A stretch of DNA of 64,000 nucleotides, taken from contig CM073484.1 of NCBI GenBank assembly GCA_037074505.1, forward strand, positions 2,182,501 through 2,246,500. The letters are read 5' to 3'. Under the pieces are notes generated by a model. The model made no database searches. It saw only the letters and a list, made by a program, of their open reading frames with translations, and was not told the DNA's origin. This document shows positions 1-10,000 of this stretch, piece by piece; position 1 is the first letter of the stretch, and each line of letters begins with the position of its first letter. The translations under genes and the position numbers were made by a program. This DNA is from Albizia julibrissin (Eukaryota > Streptophyta > Magnoliopsida > Fabales > Fabaceae).

Positions 1-41
1 CCCATCTAATGAGATTAAGGCTCTATTGTTGTTGTTGTTGT
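1..41 (+). mobile_element. 3' tail of an Au-like SINE (cut by window start)
   Basis: The first 41 bases read like the end of an Au-type plant SINE: a CCCA-TCTAATGAGAT block, then AAGGCT, then a (TTG)n run. The same tail, better preserved, occurs at 28821-28860. It lies upstream of the glycosyltransferase exons, probably in one of that gene's introns. The 5' part is outside the window, so neither body nor target duplication can be tested. Confidence 0.45.
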
Positions 42-418
42 GTCTCATTCAACATGGAATTTCATTGGTTTGCAAAATTTGCTTACATTTAGACAATGGT
101 GTGCTAACATCATGTGGTGGGAGAAATGCCAACTGCCATTTACATGGTTATAAGTACATCAATTGTTCATGTTCATTGGGTGCCACAGTGTGATTGGATT
201 TCTGCATGTTGTCTTTTTTGCAATCTCTAACTAAATTCCTTCTTTTGTGGGAAAATTATCTGTTGATTCCACTTAAATGCACTCAAAACACCTGGTGAAC
301 TTTTGTTTCTCGTGTCTGTTGTACTGCTATTTTTTGTGAACGTGCTACTTCAGGCTAGGTTAAGTCTTCATTGTGATATTATTATGCAGCATGCATGATG
401 TATTGATGAAATGAACAG

Positions 419-1140
419 TTGGAATGTCCAGATTTGAAATTCAGCGGACCTGCCAAATTGGGAAGGAAAGAATATTTTGAACACTTGCGCAATGCAAAGT
501 TCTGCCTTGCTCCACGGGGGGAGTCATCTTGGACCCTTCGCTTTTATGAGTCTTATTTTGTGGTCTGTTTCTCTCTCTCGTGTGTTTGTGGGTCTGTGGG
601 CTTTGCTCTTTTTGTCCCCCTGTTGGGGTCAGGATGGGGGCTTTACTTGAAAGGAATGAAAATAGTGATATTTTGCTTGATAGGAATGTGTTCCAGTTAT
701 ATTATCCGATCAAGTAGAACTGCCTTTCCAAAATGTCATTGATTACAGTCAGATATCAATAAAATGGCCTTCCAGTCGAACAGGTGCGGAGCTGTTGCAG
801 TACTTGGAATCAATACCAGGTCAAAAATACTATCTACTGTTTGTCTCTTGATTCACGCACCATGTTCTTTCAACATCTTTCAGGCATTTAACTTGTAAAC
901 CGTTTTTCAGATGAAGATATAGAGGCAATAATAGCTCGAGGAAGACAAGTAAGGTGCTTATGGGTATATGCTTCAGATTTGGCACCCTGCTCAGCAATGC
1001 GTGGAATAATGTGGGAACTGCAGAGAAAAGTGAGGCAATTTCATCAGTCAGCTGAAACGTTCTGGCTGCACAATGGATCCATTGTAAATAGGAACTTGGT
1101 TGAATTTTCCAAATGGGATCTCCCCGTCCCTTTGCCTTGA
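419..1140 (+). CDS. Exostosin-family (GT47) glycosyltransferase, ExAD-like, 3' end only
   Basis: Three terminal exons are seen: 419-562, 684-819 and 911-1140 (stop TGA 1138-1140), joined by GT-AG introns. The first carries an exostosin block, CLAPRGESSWTLRFYESYFV, the sugar-nucleotide-binding region of GT47 enzymes; the next continues with ECVPVILSDQVELPFQNVIDY-like sequence. The C-terminus, SKWDLPVPLP, matches my memory of Arabidopsis ExAD (At3g57630), which adds the fourth arabinose to extensin side chains in the Golgi. The N-terminal anchor and the front of the catalytic domain lie before the window, so ExAD is a family-level inference. The 419 boundary is an AG acceptor, not a start codon. 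Reading on past 562 enters intron. Confidence 0.8.
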
Positions 1141-1301
1141 TTAGCCGGGAGATACCTTACGCTTACATTTTATATATTCTGTAGCATTCAAAACATTTTT
1201 TTGTTTTAACAAGTTATAGTTGATCGAATTATTTGTAATGTATAATCTGCTCTCTTATTTCTTCTCTTCTCGGGGGATGATAGAAAAATACTGTTACTTT
1301 A

Positions 1302-1867
1302 TATGTGAAATTACATAAATGCTTTTACTTTATATATTTTTTTAAAAATCCTTAAAACCACTTGTCAACTATCGGCCGCAGAAGCTCCAGCGATGGCCTA
1401 TCACTGGAGCTCTGATATCTTGCCAGCGGTTAGAGTTCCGGTAGCCTAGTATATATTTTTTGAATTTTTTAAGTAAAAGTTATTAATATAGATACTTGAA
1501 TTATTTATTATTTATAGAGATGTTAAAGATGTAATCAGTGAATTAATATATATATTTTTTGAATTTCTTAGGTAAAAGTATAATTTGAATTGTTAATAGT
1601 GATGTTAAAATTGTAAACATGATATTTGTTGAATATTTTTTAATAATTTTTGTTGGAGCTCCGATGGTCTAATTTTTTTTGCATTTCTCAAGTAAAAATC
1701 ATCAATATTGATAATTGGGATGTTAGTAGTGATTAATATCGCTATTAATAATTCAAGTATCTATATTGACAATTTTTGTTTAAGAAATTAAAAAAAAAAT
1801 ACTACAGCAGCCGACAAAGGGTCTTAAAGATTTTTTTTAAAAAATAAACTTATTTAATTTCACATTT
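1302..1867. mobile_element. Foldback MITE-like element, about 565 bp
   Basis: The two ends are imperfect reverse complements over well over 100 bp. TGTGAAATTA near 1303 pairs with TAATTTCACA near 1858; the CCTTAAAAC/GGCCGCAG stretch at 1350-1382 pairs with CAGCCGACAAAGGGTCTTAA at 1806-1827; and TATAGATACTTGAATTATT near 1488 pairs with its complement near 1745. No transposase is present. Family and target duplication were not determined. Confidence 0.55.
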
Positions 1868-2107
1868 TTGTCAACATCTCAAAATTCTAAATCAATTAAT
1901 TTAAAATCATTGAAATTCACCGCTTTTATCTATTTTTTATACGTTTTGACAGTATTTTCTATAATTTTCCCAATTATTAATATAACTTGTGAATGATAAT
2001 TATGAATATAATTATGAGTAATTTTTTAATAAAAAATGAGTTTCCAAAAATTTGTATTTTATATTAATAAAAGCTTATCTTCGTTTGTTTTTCTAGACTC
2101 AGTTTTC

Positions 2108-2362
2108 CTGTAGGAAAGCTTTTTTGATCTGGACTGTCCAGATCAAATCTGAATAGTCCAAATTTATTTTTTTAATTAGTGATTTTTAAATAAAAAATCA
2201 TTTTTTTAAAAATGTTAGTTAAAAGATTATTTTTATTTTAGATTCTTTACCCATTAAAATAATTTTTTTTTAAAAAAAAGTATAAAAAAATTAAATTTGG
2301 ACCATCCAAATCTCAAATCTCAAATCTCATCTGAATAGTCTAGATGAAAAGAGGTTCCCTGC
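2108..2362. mobile_element. Foldback MITE-like element, about 255 bp
   Basis: Left arm: GATCTGGAC, TGTCCAGATC and AAATCTGAATAGTCC in succession (2128-2160). Right arm: GGACCATCCAAATC, then CTCATCTGAATAGTCTAGAT (about 2300-2346). The arms are complementary, and the outer AGGAAAGC and AGAGGTTCC blocks also pair. The middle is very AT-rich and non-coding. Confidence 0.5.
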
Positions 2363-3126
2363 TCATCCTTGTGTGTTTAGATGCACTATAAAAAAATGTT
2401 TTTTTCCTCAAAACCATTGTTTTGAGGAAAAATTGTCAAATACTTAAAAAAAAAGGCAAAAAGTATTTTTTTAGTCAAAACCATGGTTTTGAAAAAATCT
2501 TTTTTTTTTTTTTTTGCTTTTCAAGGTAGATAATCCCCATCAACTCTATCTTATTGGTCATTTTTTATATAGATGGAACACACGCCTCTCTCTCTTATAT
2601 GTCTCCCTTTTTTTTTTAATTTCAAAATTTTCTTTCTCATCTGTCCTTTTGTTTTTTACATAATTGTAAAATTTTAATGCTCTCTCTTATGCTTAATATA
2701 AAATTTATTTATCTAATTGATTATGTTAAAAAAATTAGTTAAGTTAATTAATATCATATATAGATAAATTTATTTTATTTTTGGTATTTATTATAAAATT
2801 TAATGTTAAATCATGGATTTGACCTAACGTATTAAGAGTTTTCTTTTTTTATATTTGTACCAGACACCCCTCAGAAAAACTTAATTGTTAAATTTTCAAC
2901 TTAACTCTTACATAATACATAAAATATAATATTATCCTTTGTATGTAGTTATCATAAAAGTTAATATCATTTTAGTAATTTAACCACTAAAAAAAATGAT
3001 TCTCAACCAAATATTCAAACACTCTCATTTTATCAAAATCATTTTTTTTATAATCTATTAAAAAAATCTTTTTTTTCTAGAAGTCATTCTCCAAAGTTAA
3101 ATTCAAATACATTCTGGCTAAATCGC

Positions 3127-3132
3127 CACGTG
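3127..3132 (+). promoter_or_regulatory. G-box (CACGTG) upstream of PPD6
   Basis: A perfect CACGTG palindrome inside GCCACGTGTCAGC lies about 195 bp before the PPD6 start codon. G-boxes of this form bind bZIP and PIF-type bHLH factors and are common in light-regulated photosynthesis genes, which fits the gene. The role here is inference. Confidence 0.5.
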
Positions 3133-3324
3133 TCAGCTAAAGGAAACATGTCAGCAGAAAAAGCGAACATGGATTCGAGCTTCCCAAGCACGAGATGAGC
3201 ACGTCCACAAAATTTCTAGCCTCGGGGATCTCGGCTTCTACATCATTCTTCCTCTCTGCTGATAATTATGCTGTTTCTCCTCCATCCCTAATCAGTATCA
3301 CTACTCACCGAACTCATCGCGGAC

Positions 3325-5604
3325 ATGGCTACGGCTCTGTTCGTAAACTGTGGGTTTCCTTGGAGTAGTTCAAAGCATATGCTAACCCCTCCTTCTTCAC
3401 ATTCAATGTGTTGCTCTTCACCTGAAAATGAAGCTCTAAAAACTAGAGCTGCTTCGGGTTCGAAAGGAGCTGACTTTGTTGACGGAGAGAGCGAGAAGCG
3501 TTCAACTTTACTGTTGAACAGAAGAACAATTTTGGCTTCTGCGGTTTCCGTACTGGGTTTTCCGAGAGACAGTTTAGCGGCGGTGAAACAAGGTCTGCTA
3601 GCAGGAAGGATCCCTGGTCTATCCGAGCCTGATGAACAAGGTTCTTACCTTTTTCCTTTTCCTTGACTATATAGCCACTTGCTATTGAGTATTGACATAA
3701 AACAGAAGTCGGAAATTGTGTTTATTTGAAGGGTTACAAACTAGTCTATCAGTTCTTTTCTGTAGTTCGTGATTAATAGAGAAATAGATCCTTTTTTAAT
3801 TGGTCAAATAGAGAAATGAATCTATAACATCCCATAAGCGTGAACGAAAACAAAATTAATCCAAATTTTCAAATGGAGCCCGTGATGGAAGGAATGAAGT
3901 ACTTGAATGGTTCAAGCCTCGACTCTGGCCAAGAAGGCAATGTCTTTAATTAAGTTCCAAATTTCTTGATCCAATATGTGTTTTTATATGTTTTACGGTT
4001 CCAGCGCCAGTTTTCTTGTATAATTATTATTATAGCTTTTAAGTGAAAGTGACATACTGTAGGCAAGTATTTGATCAGACAGGTTGGAGGACATATCGCA
4101 GGCCAGATGAAAAGTCTGGAGGACATGGAGTTGGATGGAGTCCTATTATCCCTTACACGTTCAGAGTGCCTCAAGATTGGGAAGAGGTGATAATTAATAA
4201 TCCCTGACATTTAGTGTTGGAAATGTGCAATATAATTCTATCACGTCTCAGATGGTCCCTAGCCTTTAAAAATCCAATTGGATCCCCCTGAAGTGTTTCC
4301 TGGGGTACAGTAGGGAGAGATAAGAAGAAAACGGTAGATACCCCTTATATGGGTTCGTATGCGCAAAAGTATGATGCAGCATTATGTTTCTGTCTCTCTT
4401 GACTTTAGTATAGTAAAATACTTCAAAGGATCTAGGAGCTGGCTTGTTTGATATGAGGGGAGGGAAGGGAAAGTAGCCAGAGGGGAAAAAAATTTGAATT
4501 GGATTTTAAAAAATGAGGGAAGTGGGGTTAATAGATTTTAATTAATTTTTCTTACTCTTTTATTTTACATCTTCTCTAAATTAAATTTTTGTAACCCCAC
4601 TTCTTCCATTTTCTTAGATCCAACTCATAAAAATATTCCCTCCCCTCCAAATCCCTCATAGTAAACAGGCCGTAAATAAGAGACTATGAGATTACTCCTC
4701 TTTCAAAAAGATGCCAATTCACTTTGATCGTAGTAGGGTATGACTATACCTTTTCTTTATCTGGAAAAACTCAAGTCTGATTCTTGGGTATTTGCAATCA
4801 GGTTTTTCTATAAAATTGTGACCAATGGAACAACTTTTAGTGAAGGAGTCAATAACAAGAATACGAGATGCTAACTTGTGTACACGTTATGTTTTTATTT
4901 TTTATTTTTGAAAAAAGAACTCATTGTCATCTTGGAACTTTAACTAAGTTATGTTCTGACAACTTACGCATTATCCACTTAACAGGTACCAGTGTCAATA
5001 GCAGATCTTGGTGGCACAGAGATAGATTTGAGATTTGCAAGCTCAAGGGAAGGACGCTTGTTTGTCATTGTTGCTCCTGTTCTGAGATTTTCTGATGGTG
5101 AGTTTGTCCTATTTTTTATAATCCACTTTAGTATTCTCGAGTCAAAGGAAAAGAAATTGATGAAAAGATTAATAATTTCAGATTTTAATCTTTATACCAT
5201 ATCATAACAGATCTTGGTGATGATGTTAAGATAGAAAAAATAGGACCTCCAGAAAAAGTGATCAATGCTTTTGGTCCAGAAGTGATTGGGGAGAATGTGG
5301 AAGGGAAAGTTCTTGGTTACAATGTAGCGGAACATGAAGGAAGAACATACTACCAATTTGAACTAGAGCCTCCTCATGTACTTATTACAGCTACTGCAGC
5401 CGGCAACCGCCTGTACTTGTTCAGTGTGACTGGCAGTGGTATTAAACTTTATCTGCTATTGGCTAATTTTGCAACATGAGATCTGGACAGCCTTAAAAGT
5501 GGGAAAAAATCGAGAATCTAATGTTGCATTTTTTTTTAGGTCTCCAGTGGAAGAGGCATTACGATGATCTGAAGAGAATATCAAGTTCTTTTCGTGTTGT
5601 TTGA
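3325..5604 (+). CDS. PPD6: PsbP domain-containing protein 6, thylakoid lumen (PPD6)
   Basis: Five exons: 3325-3640, 4083-4186, 4986-5097, 5211-5438 and 5540-5604, all GT-AG, coding 274 residues (about 262 in Arabidopsis At3g56650, from memory). The N-terminus is a bipartite target peptide: a Ser-rich plastid transit region, then a twin-arginine motif (NRRTILASAV, Arg66-Arg67) with a hydrophobic stretch ending in an Ala-rich site near residue 86, as expected for Tat import into the lumen. The rest is one PsbP (Mog1/PsbP fold) domain ending QWKRHYDDLKRISSSFRVV. PsbP paralogues associate with photosystem II or other thylakoid complexes; the exact role of PPD6 is not settled. Intron 2 carries a MITE (4441-4671). 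A G-box lies upstream. The start fits the only upstream Met in frame with the transit peptide. Confidence 0.9.
4441..4671. mobile_element. MITE in PPD6 intron 2 (GGCCTGTTTGGTATGAGGG family)
   Basis: The left end GGCTTGTTTGATATGAGGG and the right end, read in reverse GGCCTGTTTACTATGAGGG, form terminal inverted repeats. Inside, GTGGGGTTAATAGATTTTAA pairs with a CCCCAC-containing right arm. A relative sits at 18754-18959. No clear target duplication was seen. It is non-autonomous and wholly intronic. Confidence 0.65.
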
Positions 5605-5878
5605 TTGAGATCTTTTGAAAATTGAGACATCACACACAAGAAAGGTCTTTTGTATCTGTAGTATAGCCAAAAAAAAAAAAAATGTTTGACACCTTCATCT
5701 GATTGGTGCAGAGATAATGAATATAGAATCGTAGTCGTGTATACCTACAGTATAACAAAAAACAGTTTGGGTGGCTTCTTATATCTTCTATTTTAGGTGG
5801 GAGATAAACTGTCTGTTTTTGAAGTTGACATTGCTAGTAGTCTTGTAAAGAATTTGCAGAAAGGAACCTGATAGAATC

Positions 5879-6229
5879 TATTGAATTGAGAAAGGAAAGA
5901 GTCTGAGAGAAAGTGACGAATAAGAAAGTAGAAGAGGAAGAAGAATGCTTAGAGTCAGGATCTATACTCTAAACCCAAAAAAACAACTTCTGCATAATAT
6001 TCTTCATGCTGATAATCATGGGAAAACACATATTTATACACTAAGTAACTTCCCTAATGGTTAACGTTTGCTAAATAACTGCCAGACCATTACATAACTA
6101 CTTAACCCATTATATGATAACTGCCTTCCACTAGATAACATGCCTTCCACTAGATAACTGATATCTAACCACATCTAACCACGGTTCCTTTTGCTGTAAA
6201 CCAATAAAGGACGTGGTTGGATCCTATCA
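5879..6229 (-). mobile_element. Solo LTR, 351 bp, with 5-bp target duplication
   Basis: The segment starts TGATAGAATC and ends GGATCCTATCA (TG...CA ends) and is flanked on both sides by GAACC (5874-5878 and 6230-6234). On the minus strand it holds a TATA box (GTGTATAAATATGTG, near 6030), so I assign minus orientation. A 16-bp block (CCTTCCACTAGATAAC) is duplicated near 6123-6160. No internal retrotransposon region is present, as expected after LTR-LTR recombination. It lies about 275 bp after the PPD6 stop. Confidence 0.65.
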
Positions 6230-6234
6230 GAACC

Positions 6235-7990
6235 TTTTGGGCCTGATCATGTAAAATTTTCAGTGATGTCGAAATGATATTTAAACACCAGATTTGTGGC
6301 TTTAAAGTTTAAACGCCGGGTTTATCTCACCCATTCAACAATACTGTAACCAGTATTCACAAATATTTACCAGTTTTGGGAAGTTTATTTCACTTTCATG
6401 CTTAGTGCAAGTTATTATTGATAGGTCTGCAGAATATTATTAGTGCCAGGTAGCTGACTGTTTTTACCGTCGATTCAGCCATTCATAAGTAAGGCTTGGT
6501 ATTAATCCTTGTTATGCTGACCAAGGTAGCTGACCTCATTTCCCTCAAACTGTACTGTATCTCCTGCATTTTGATTCTGTCCTTCAGTCTTAATTCTGAT
6601 AGTGATCGTTAACATAAGAGGAACAGCAATGCATGAGTTCTCTCATGAACAGATTCCTGACAAAGCAAGTTATGCATGCCATTGTTATCCTTCTCAATTT
6701 TTTCACTTTCATGCATCATGCATTTCAGTTTTCTGATCTGGTTCTTTGTTCACTTCAATATTATCATTTTTTTAAAAAAAAATACAAAAGGCAAGCAAAG
6801 CTTGATGTTAGGCCAATGACTAACTAGGTAGAGGGAGGAATATTATATATGTATAGTTGACAGGGGAAGAGCAGGTATTTTAGCAAGTTAGACAGATTAT
6901 TCACACTTGATTGTCCGGAATGCTGGTTGCTAGTGGTGAATAAAAGCTAAGTGGGGAAGTTCTGAGAGGATGAAAAATGAATGGTTCAGAATGGAATAGT
7001 ACGTTATTTAGGGCTAATCCCCGGGGGCAATAATTCTCAATTCGTTCACAATCCCTATCAGGCACAGACAACTTTCTACCAAACAGCCATTTAACTAATA
7101 GTTATTACCATGAACCAGAAGAGGAAACCAACTTGTCTATAGGTGAATTTTTACTTCTAGTGTGGCGCCATGAAAGAGTGGAGGTTCCTGTTGCTTAGGG
7201 TAGTATTTATGGTAAGGTCAATTGCTTTTCCGTCGTGATGTGACTGGAAATATGGATGGTTATTTCTGGTGCTTGAGCTGATGGTTCAGGTGGAATCTTC
7301 TGGCATCTTGGTCAAACATTTAGCCATTTAAATTACTGTAAGAAATACTCAGCTGAAAGTCGTACATTTAGCCATTTCGATATGTATGTCGGTGATTGAC
7401 TTTAAGATAAGTGTTGTTCATAATTGCTCAAGGGTGAAAACAAATTGACTAAAGTACCATCTAATTTCCTAAGCAGTCTTGTATATATGCTTCTGCAGAA
7501 TTCCTTTAATAAGTGTTCATTAAGATCACTTATTTAGCCATCTCGGAAGGATTATAATAAGGTAAGAGCAGACACAAGTTGCGTGAGTTGGTACAGTCCA
7601 CCAACTTGATGTCCATGTTTTAATAAATCAGTAGAATTTTAGGTATTAGGTGAAGGGAATAGAATGATGCAGTCCCTTGGAACAGGAGCCCATTATGACA
7701 TAACACTATTTAGATAAAGTTTTGGTTTCCACTTTTAAGTGTGGCCACACAATACAGACATAAAGTGTCTTGGCCATCATGCTTTCTTTCTACTGATTAC
7801 GAATCATACTGTTTGTTTCCCTTGCACCTGAAATGACCTTCTCAGTACTTGTATCTGTATAAGGACCTCTAACGCTACAATTATTATCAGTATAAATTAA
7901 ATAGAAAACGACACACATATTTATTTATATATATTGTTTTTAGACGAATAGGGTGATTGATTATTAGACAAAGCTGATGAAAACGCGGCC
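6235..7990. other. Intergenic, no gene seen
   Basis: AT-rich DNA between PPD6 and SWEET1. I see no ORF with family signatures, no splice-linked exons and no clear repeat structure. Confidence 0.5.
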
Positions 7991-8121
7991 TGTCAAATTG
8001 CAAGAGTGAAGGGGCCAATGAGCCTAACTCTCTTTGCCAAAAAATGAGCCTAACTCACAGCCTCAATGAACCTAACTAAAAATTCCTGGAGGTTCCAATG
8101 GGCCTAACTCAACAATTTGAC
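7991..8121. repeat. Short inverted-end unit with four copies of a CCTAACT motif
   Basis: TGTCAAATTG (7991-8000) and CAATTTGACA (8112-8121) are perfect inverted ends about 130 bp apart. Between them, (G)AGCCTAACTC or a close variant occurs four times. Too small and too diverged to place in a family. Confidence 0.4.
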
Positions 8122-8454
8122 ATGTGTGTCCTGCCTCCAAGTATACAACAACATGCGTGCAATGCTTTTTTATACTACTACCTCTAGTCCTAAATGTACT
8201 TACTAATTTATTTTATAAATTATACTATAAATTAAGTCTTATATTTAGAGTCAATAAATATTAGGTCCCATTACTAATTCAATACAGGAATTTATTTAAA
8301 ACTTTTTGAAGGCTTGCATTTATTTTTCTTCTACGTGCTTAAAATGAGAAAGAGAATTTTGTATGAATAATAATAAAAAAAAAAAGTTGTGTGGACTGTA
8401 TTAAAATGTGCAAGGAAGGATTAGGATTTAAAAAAAACTAAAAAGGTTTGGGAA

Positions 8455-8808
8455 AATTAATCTTTTAGTCCTTATAGTTTTGACTGGATTGTAACTCAAT
8501 TCCTACACTCGGTGTAATTCAGTCCCTATAGTTTTGACTCAGTTATAACTCAATTTCTGAACTTTGACTCATTGCAACTTAATCCATATATTTTTAATTA
8601 TTTTATAATTTAGTCTTTATGTTATATAATAAAGGTAGGAGACTATATTATAAAATGATTAAAACTATAAGGATTGAGCTGCAGTGAGTCAAAGTTCAGG
8701 AACTGAGTTACAACCAAGTCAAAATTATAAGGACTGAGTTGCATCAAGTTAGAATGTAAGGACTGGGTTACAAATTAATCAAAACAATAGGGACCAAAAG
8801 ATTAATTT
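8455..8808. mobile_element. Foldback MITE with 'TTAGTCCTTATAGTTTTGAC' arms, about 350 bp
   Basis: Both arms (about 165 bp each) carry reiterated TCCTTATAGTTTTGACT..GTAACTCAATTCC modules in opposite directions. The ends read ATTAATCTTTTAGTCC and, reversed, ATTAATCTTTTGGTCCC. Arms of the 'TTTAGTCCCTATAGTTTTGA' type are widespread in eudicot foldback elements, often considered Mutator-like; that assignment is from general knowledge. Confidence 0.65.
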
Positions 8809-9586
8809 TTTCAAAATTTTTTTAAAAATACAATAGGGGCCAAAACTCAGAAGTCTGAGGGGGAGAACCCACAAAGAAATCAGAATTTAAGAAACCTATA
8901 TTGAGACTGTAACATATAATAATTTTTTAAGATGCTGGTACTGCTGTAACTCCCAACTCAATAGTGCGAGGCACTAATTAAATATAAGTAACTAACTGTA
9001 TTGTCTAATTAATTCCACCTGGACAGCATTTTTGACTAAGTCAAAATAATAAAATGATCATCTTACAGGCAAACTCTGAGTGACTTCCTTCATTCGCGGA
9101 GCCCATAAATGCCTAGAGTAGCGTAATTAAGGATTTGAGTGCCCACTGAGATCAAAAAAGAAATCCTACCTATCCAAGAAATAACCCCTTTAAATCCTAC
9201 CTATCCACTTCAATCAACTTCATATCTGAAGTCGTATATTTTTTTTAACTTATAAAATTCATTCAAACATTCAGCAAAAAAAGACAAAAAAGTTATAAAC
9301 TATTGTGGAAATAGTAGCTAATGCATGATAAGCGAAGTTAAGATTTCATGTGAAGTCATCAAGCATCGTGTGAATATAATATCTTCCCACTCAACTTGCA
9401 TAGGACAGCACCGTTCTTCTTTTTTTCCCAATTTTTTATTCTTTAAATATTTCTCATGCTCTTCTATTCCGGCTAGCCTTCAAACTTATGCCAGTTTACT
9501 CACAATTATGCCTCGGACAAATTTCTTTTCAAAATGAAAAAGTAAAAAATTTGTAGTTTCTAATTGCAGGTATACTTAGAGCTTGT

Positions 9587-9792
9587 TTGTTATCACTTAT
9601 TTGAATCCGGCTTATTATATAAGCCCGATTCACGTAAATCGAGACAAATGTCCTTCACATATTTATCTCGTAGACCGTGAAAGCACTTTGTAGACCGTAA
9701 AAGCACCCCGTATACCGTAAAAATTACTTCGTATTCAATGAATTACAATTCATAAGCACTTATAAAATTTTCAACAACTATTTCAAACAAAC
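9587..9792. mobile_element. MITE immediately upstream of the SWEET1 promoter
   Basis: One of at least five related copies (also near 16600, 20163, 36185 and 44930). It has a terminal GCTTGTTTG block, a subterminal TTATATAAGCCCGATTCACGTAA segment, three GTAGACCGTRAAAGCA-type repeats, and an end that reads AAGTGTTTGTTTGAAATAG in reverse. Its right end is about 35 bp from the SWEET1 TATA box. The short subterminal repeats and TIR look hAT-like, but no 8-bp duplication could be confirmed. Confidence 0.6.
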
Positions 9793-9825
9793 ACTTATTA
9801 CGTGCTGGGTTGTGGTCACGTTTCC

Positions 9826-9834
9826 TATATATAA
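9826..9834 (+). promoter_or_regulatory. TATA box of SWEET1
   Basis: TATATATAA lies 69 bp before the SWEET1 ATG, followed by a C-rich CT leader. It predicts a 5' UTR of roughly 40-45 bases. Confidence 0.6.
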
Positions 9835-9902
9835 TCTACCCCACCCCCTTCTCATACCACGTACCATTCTGCACTCTCAGCCTCTGTCTTATTTTCTTCA
9901 TC

Positions 9903-9967
9903 ATGGAAGGTTTTGCACATTTCATGTTTGGCATTTTTGGTGCGTTTTCTCATCATTTAGTCTTAGC

Positions 9968-10000
<33 letters not shown>

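Noticed and set aside
563..742. Continuation of the glycosyltransferase reading frame past 562
   Set aside because: This is intron read-through. The donor at 563 and acceptor at 683 restore the conserved ECVPVILSDQ sequence.
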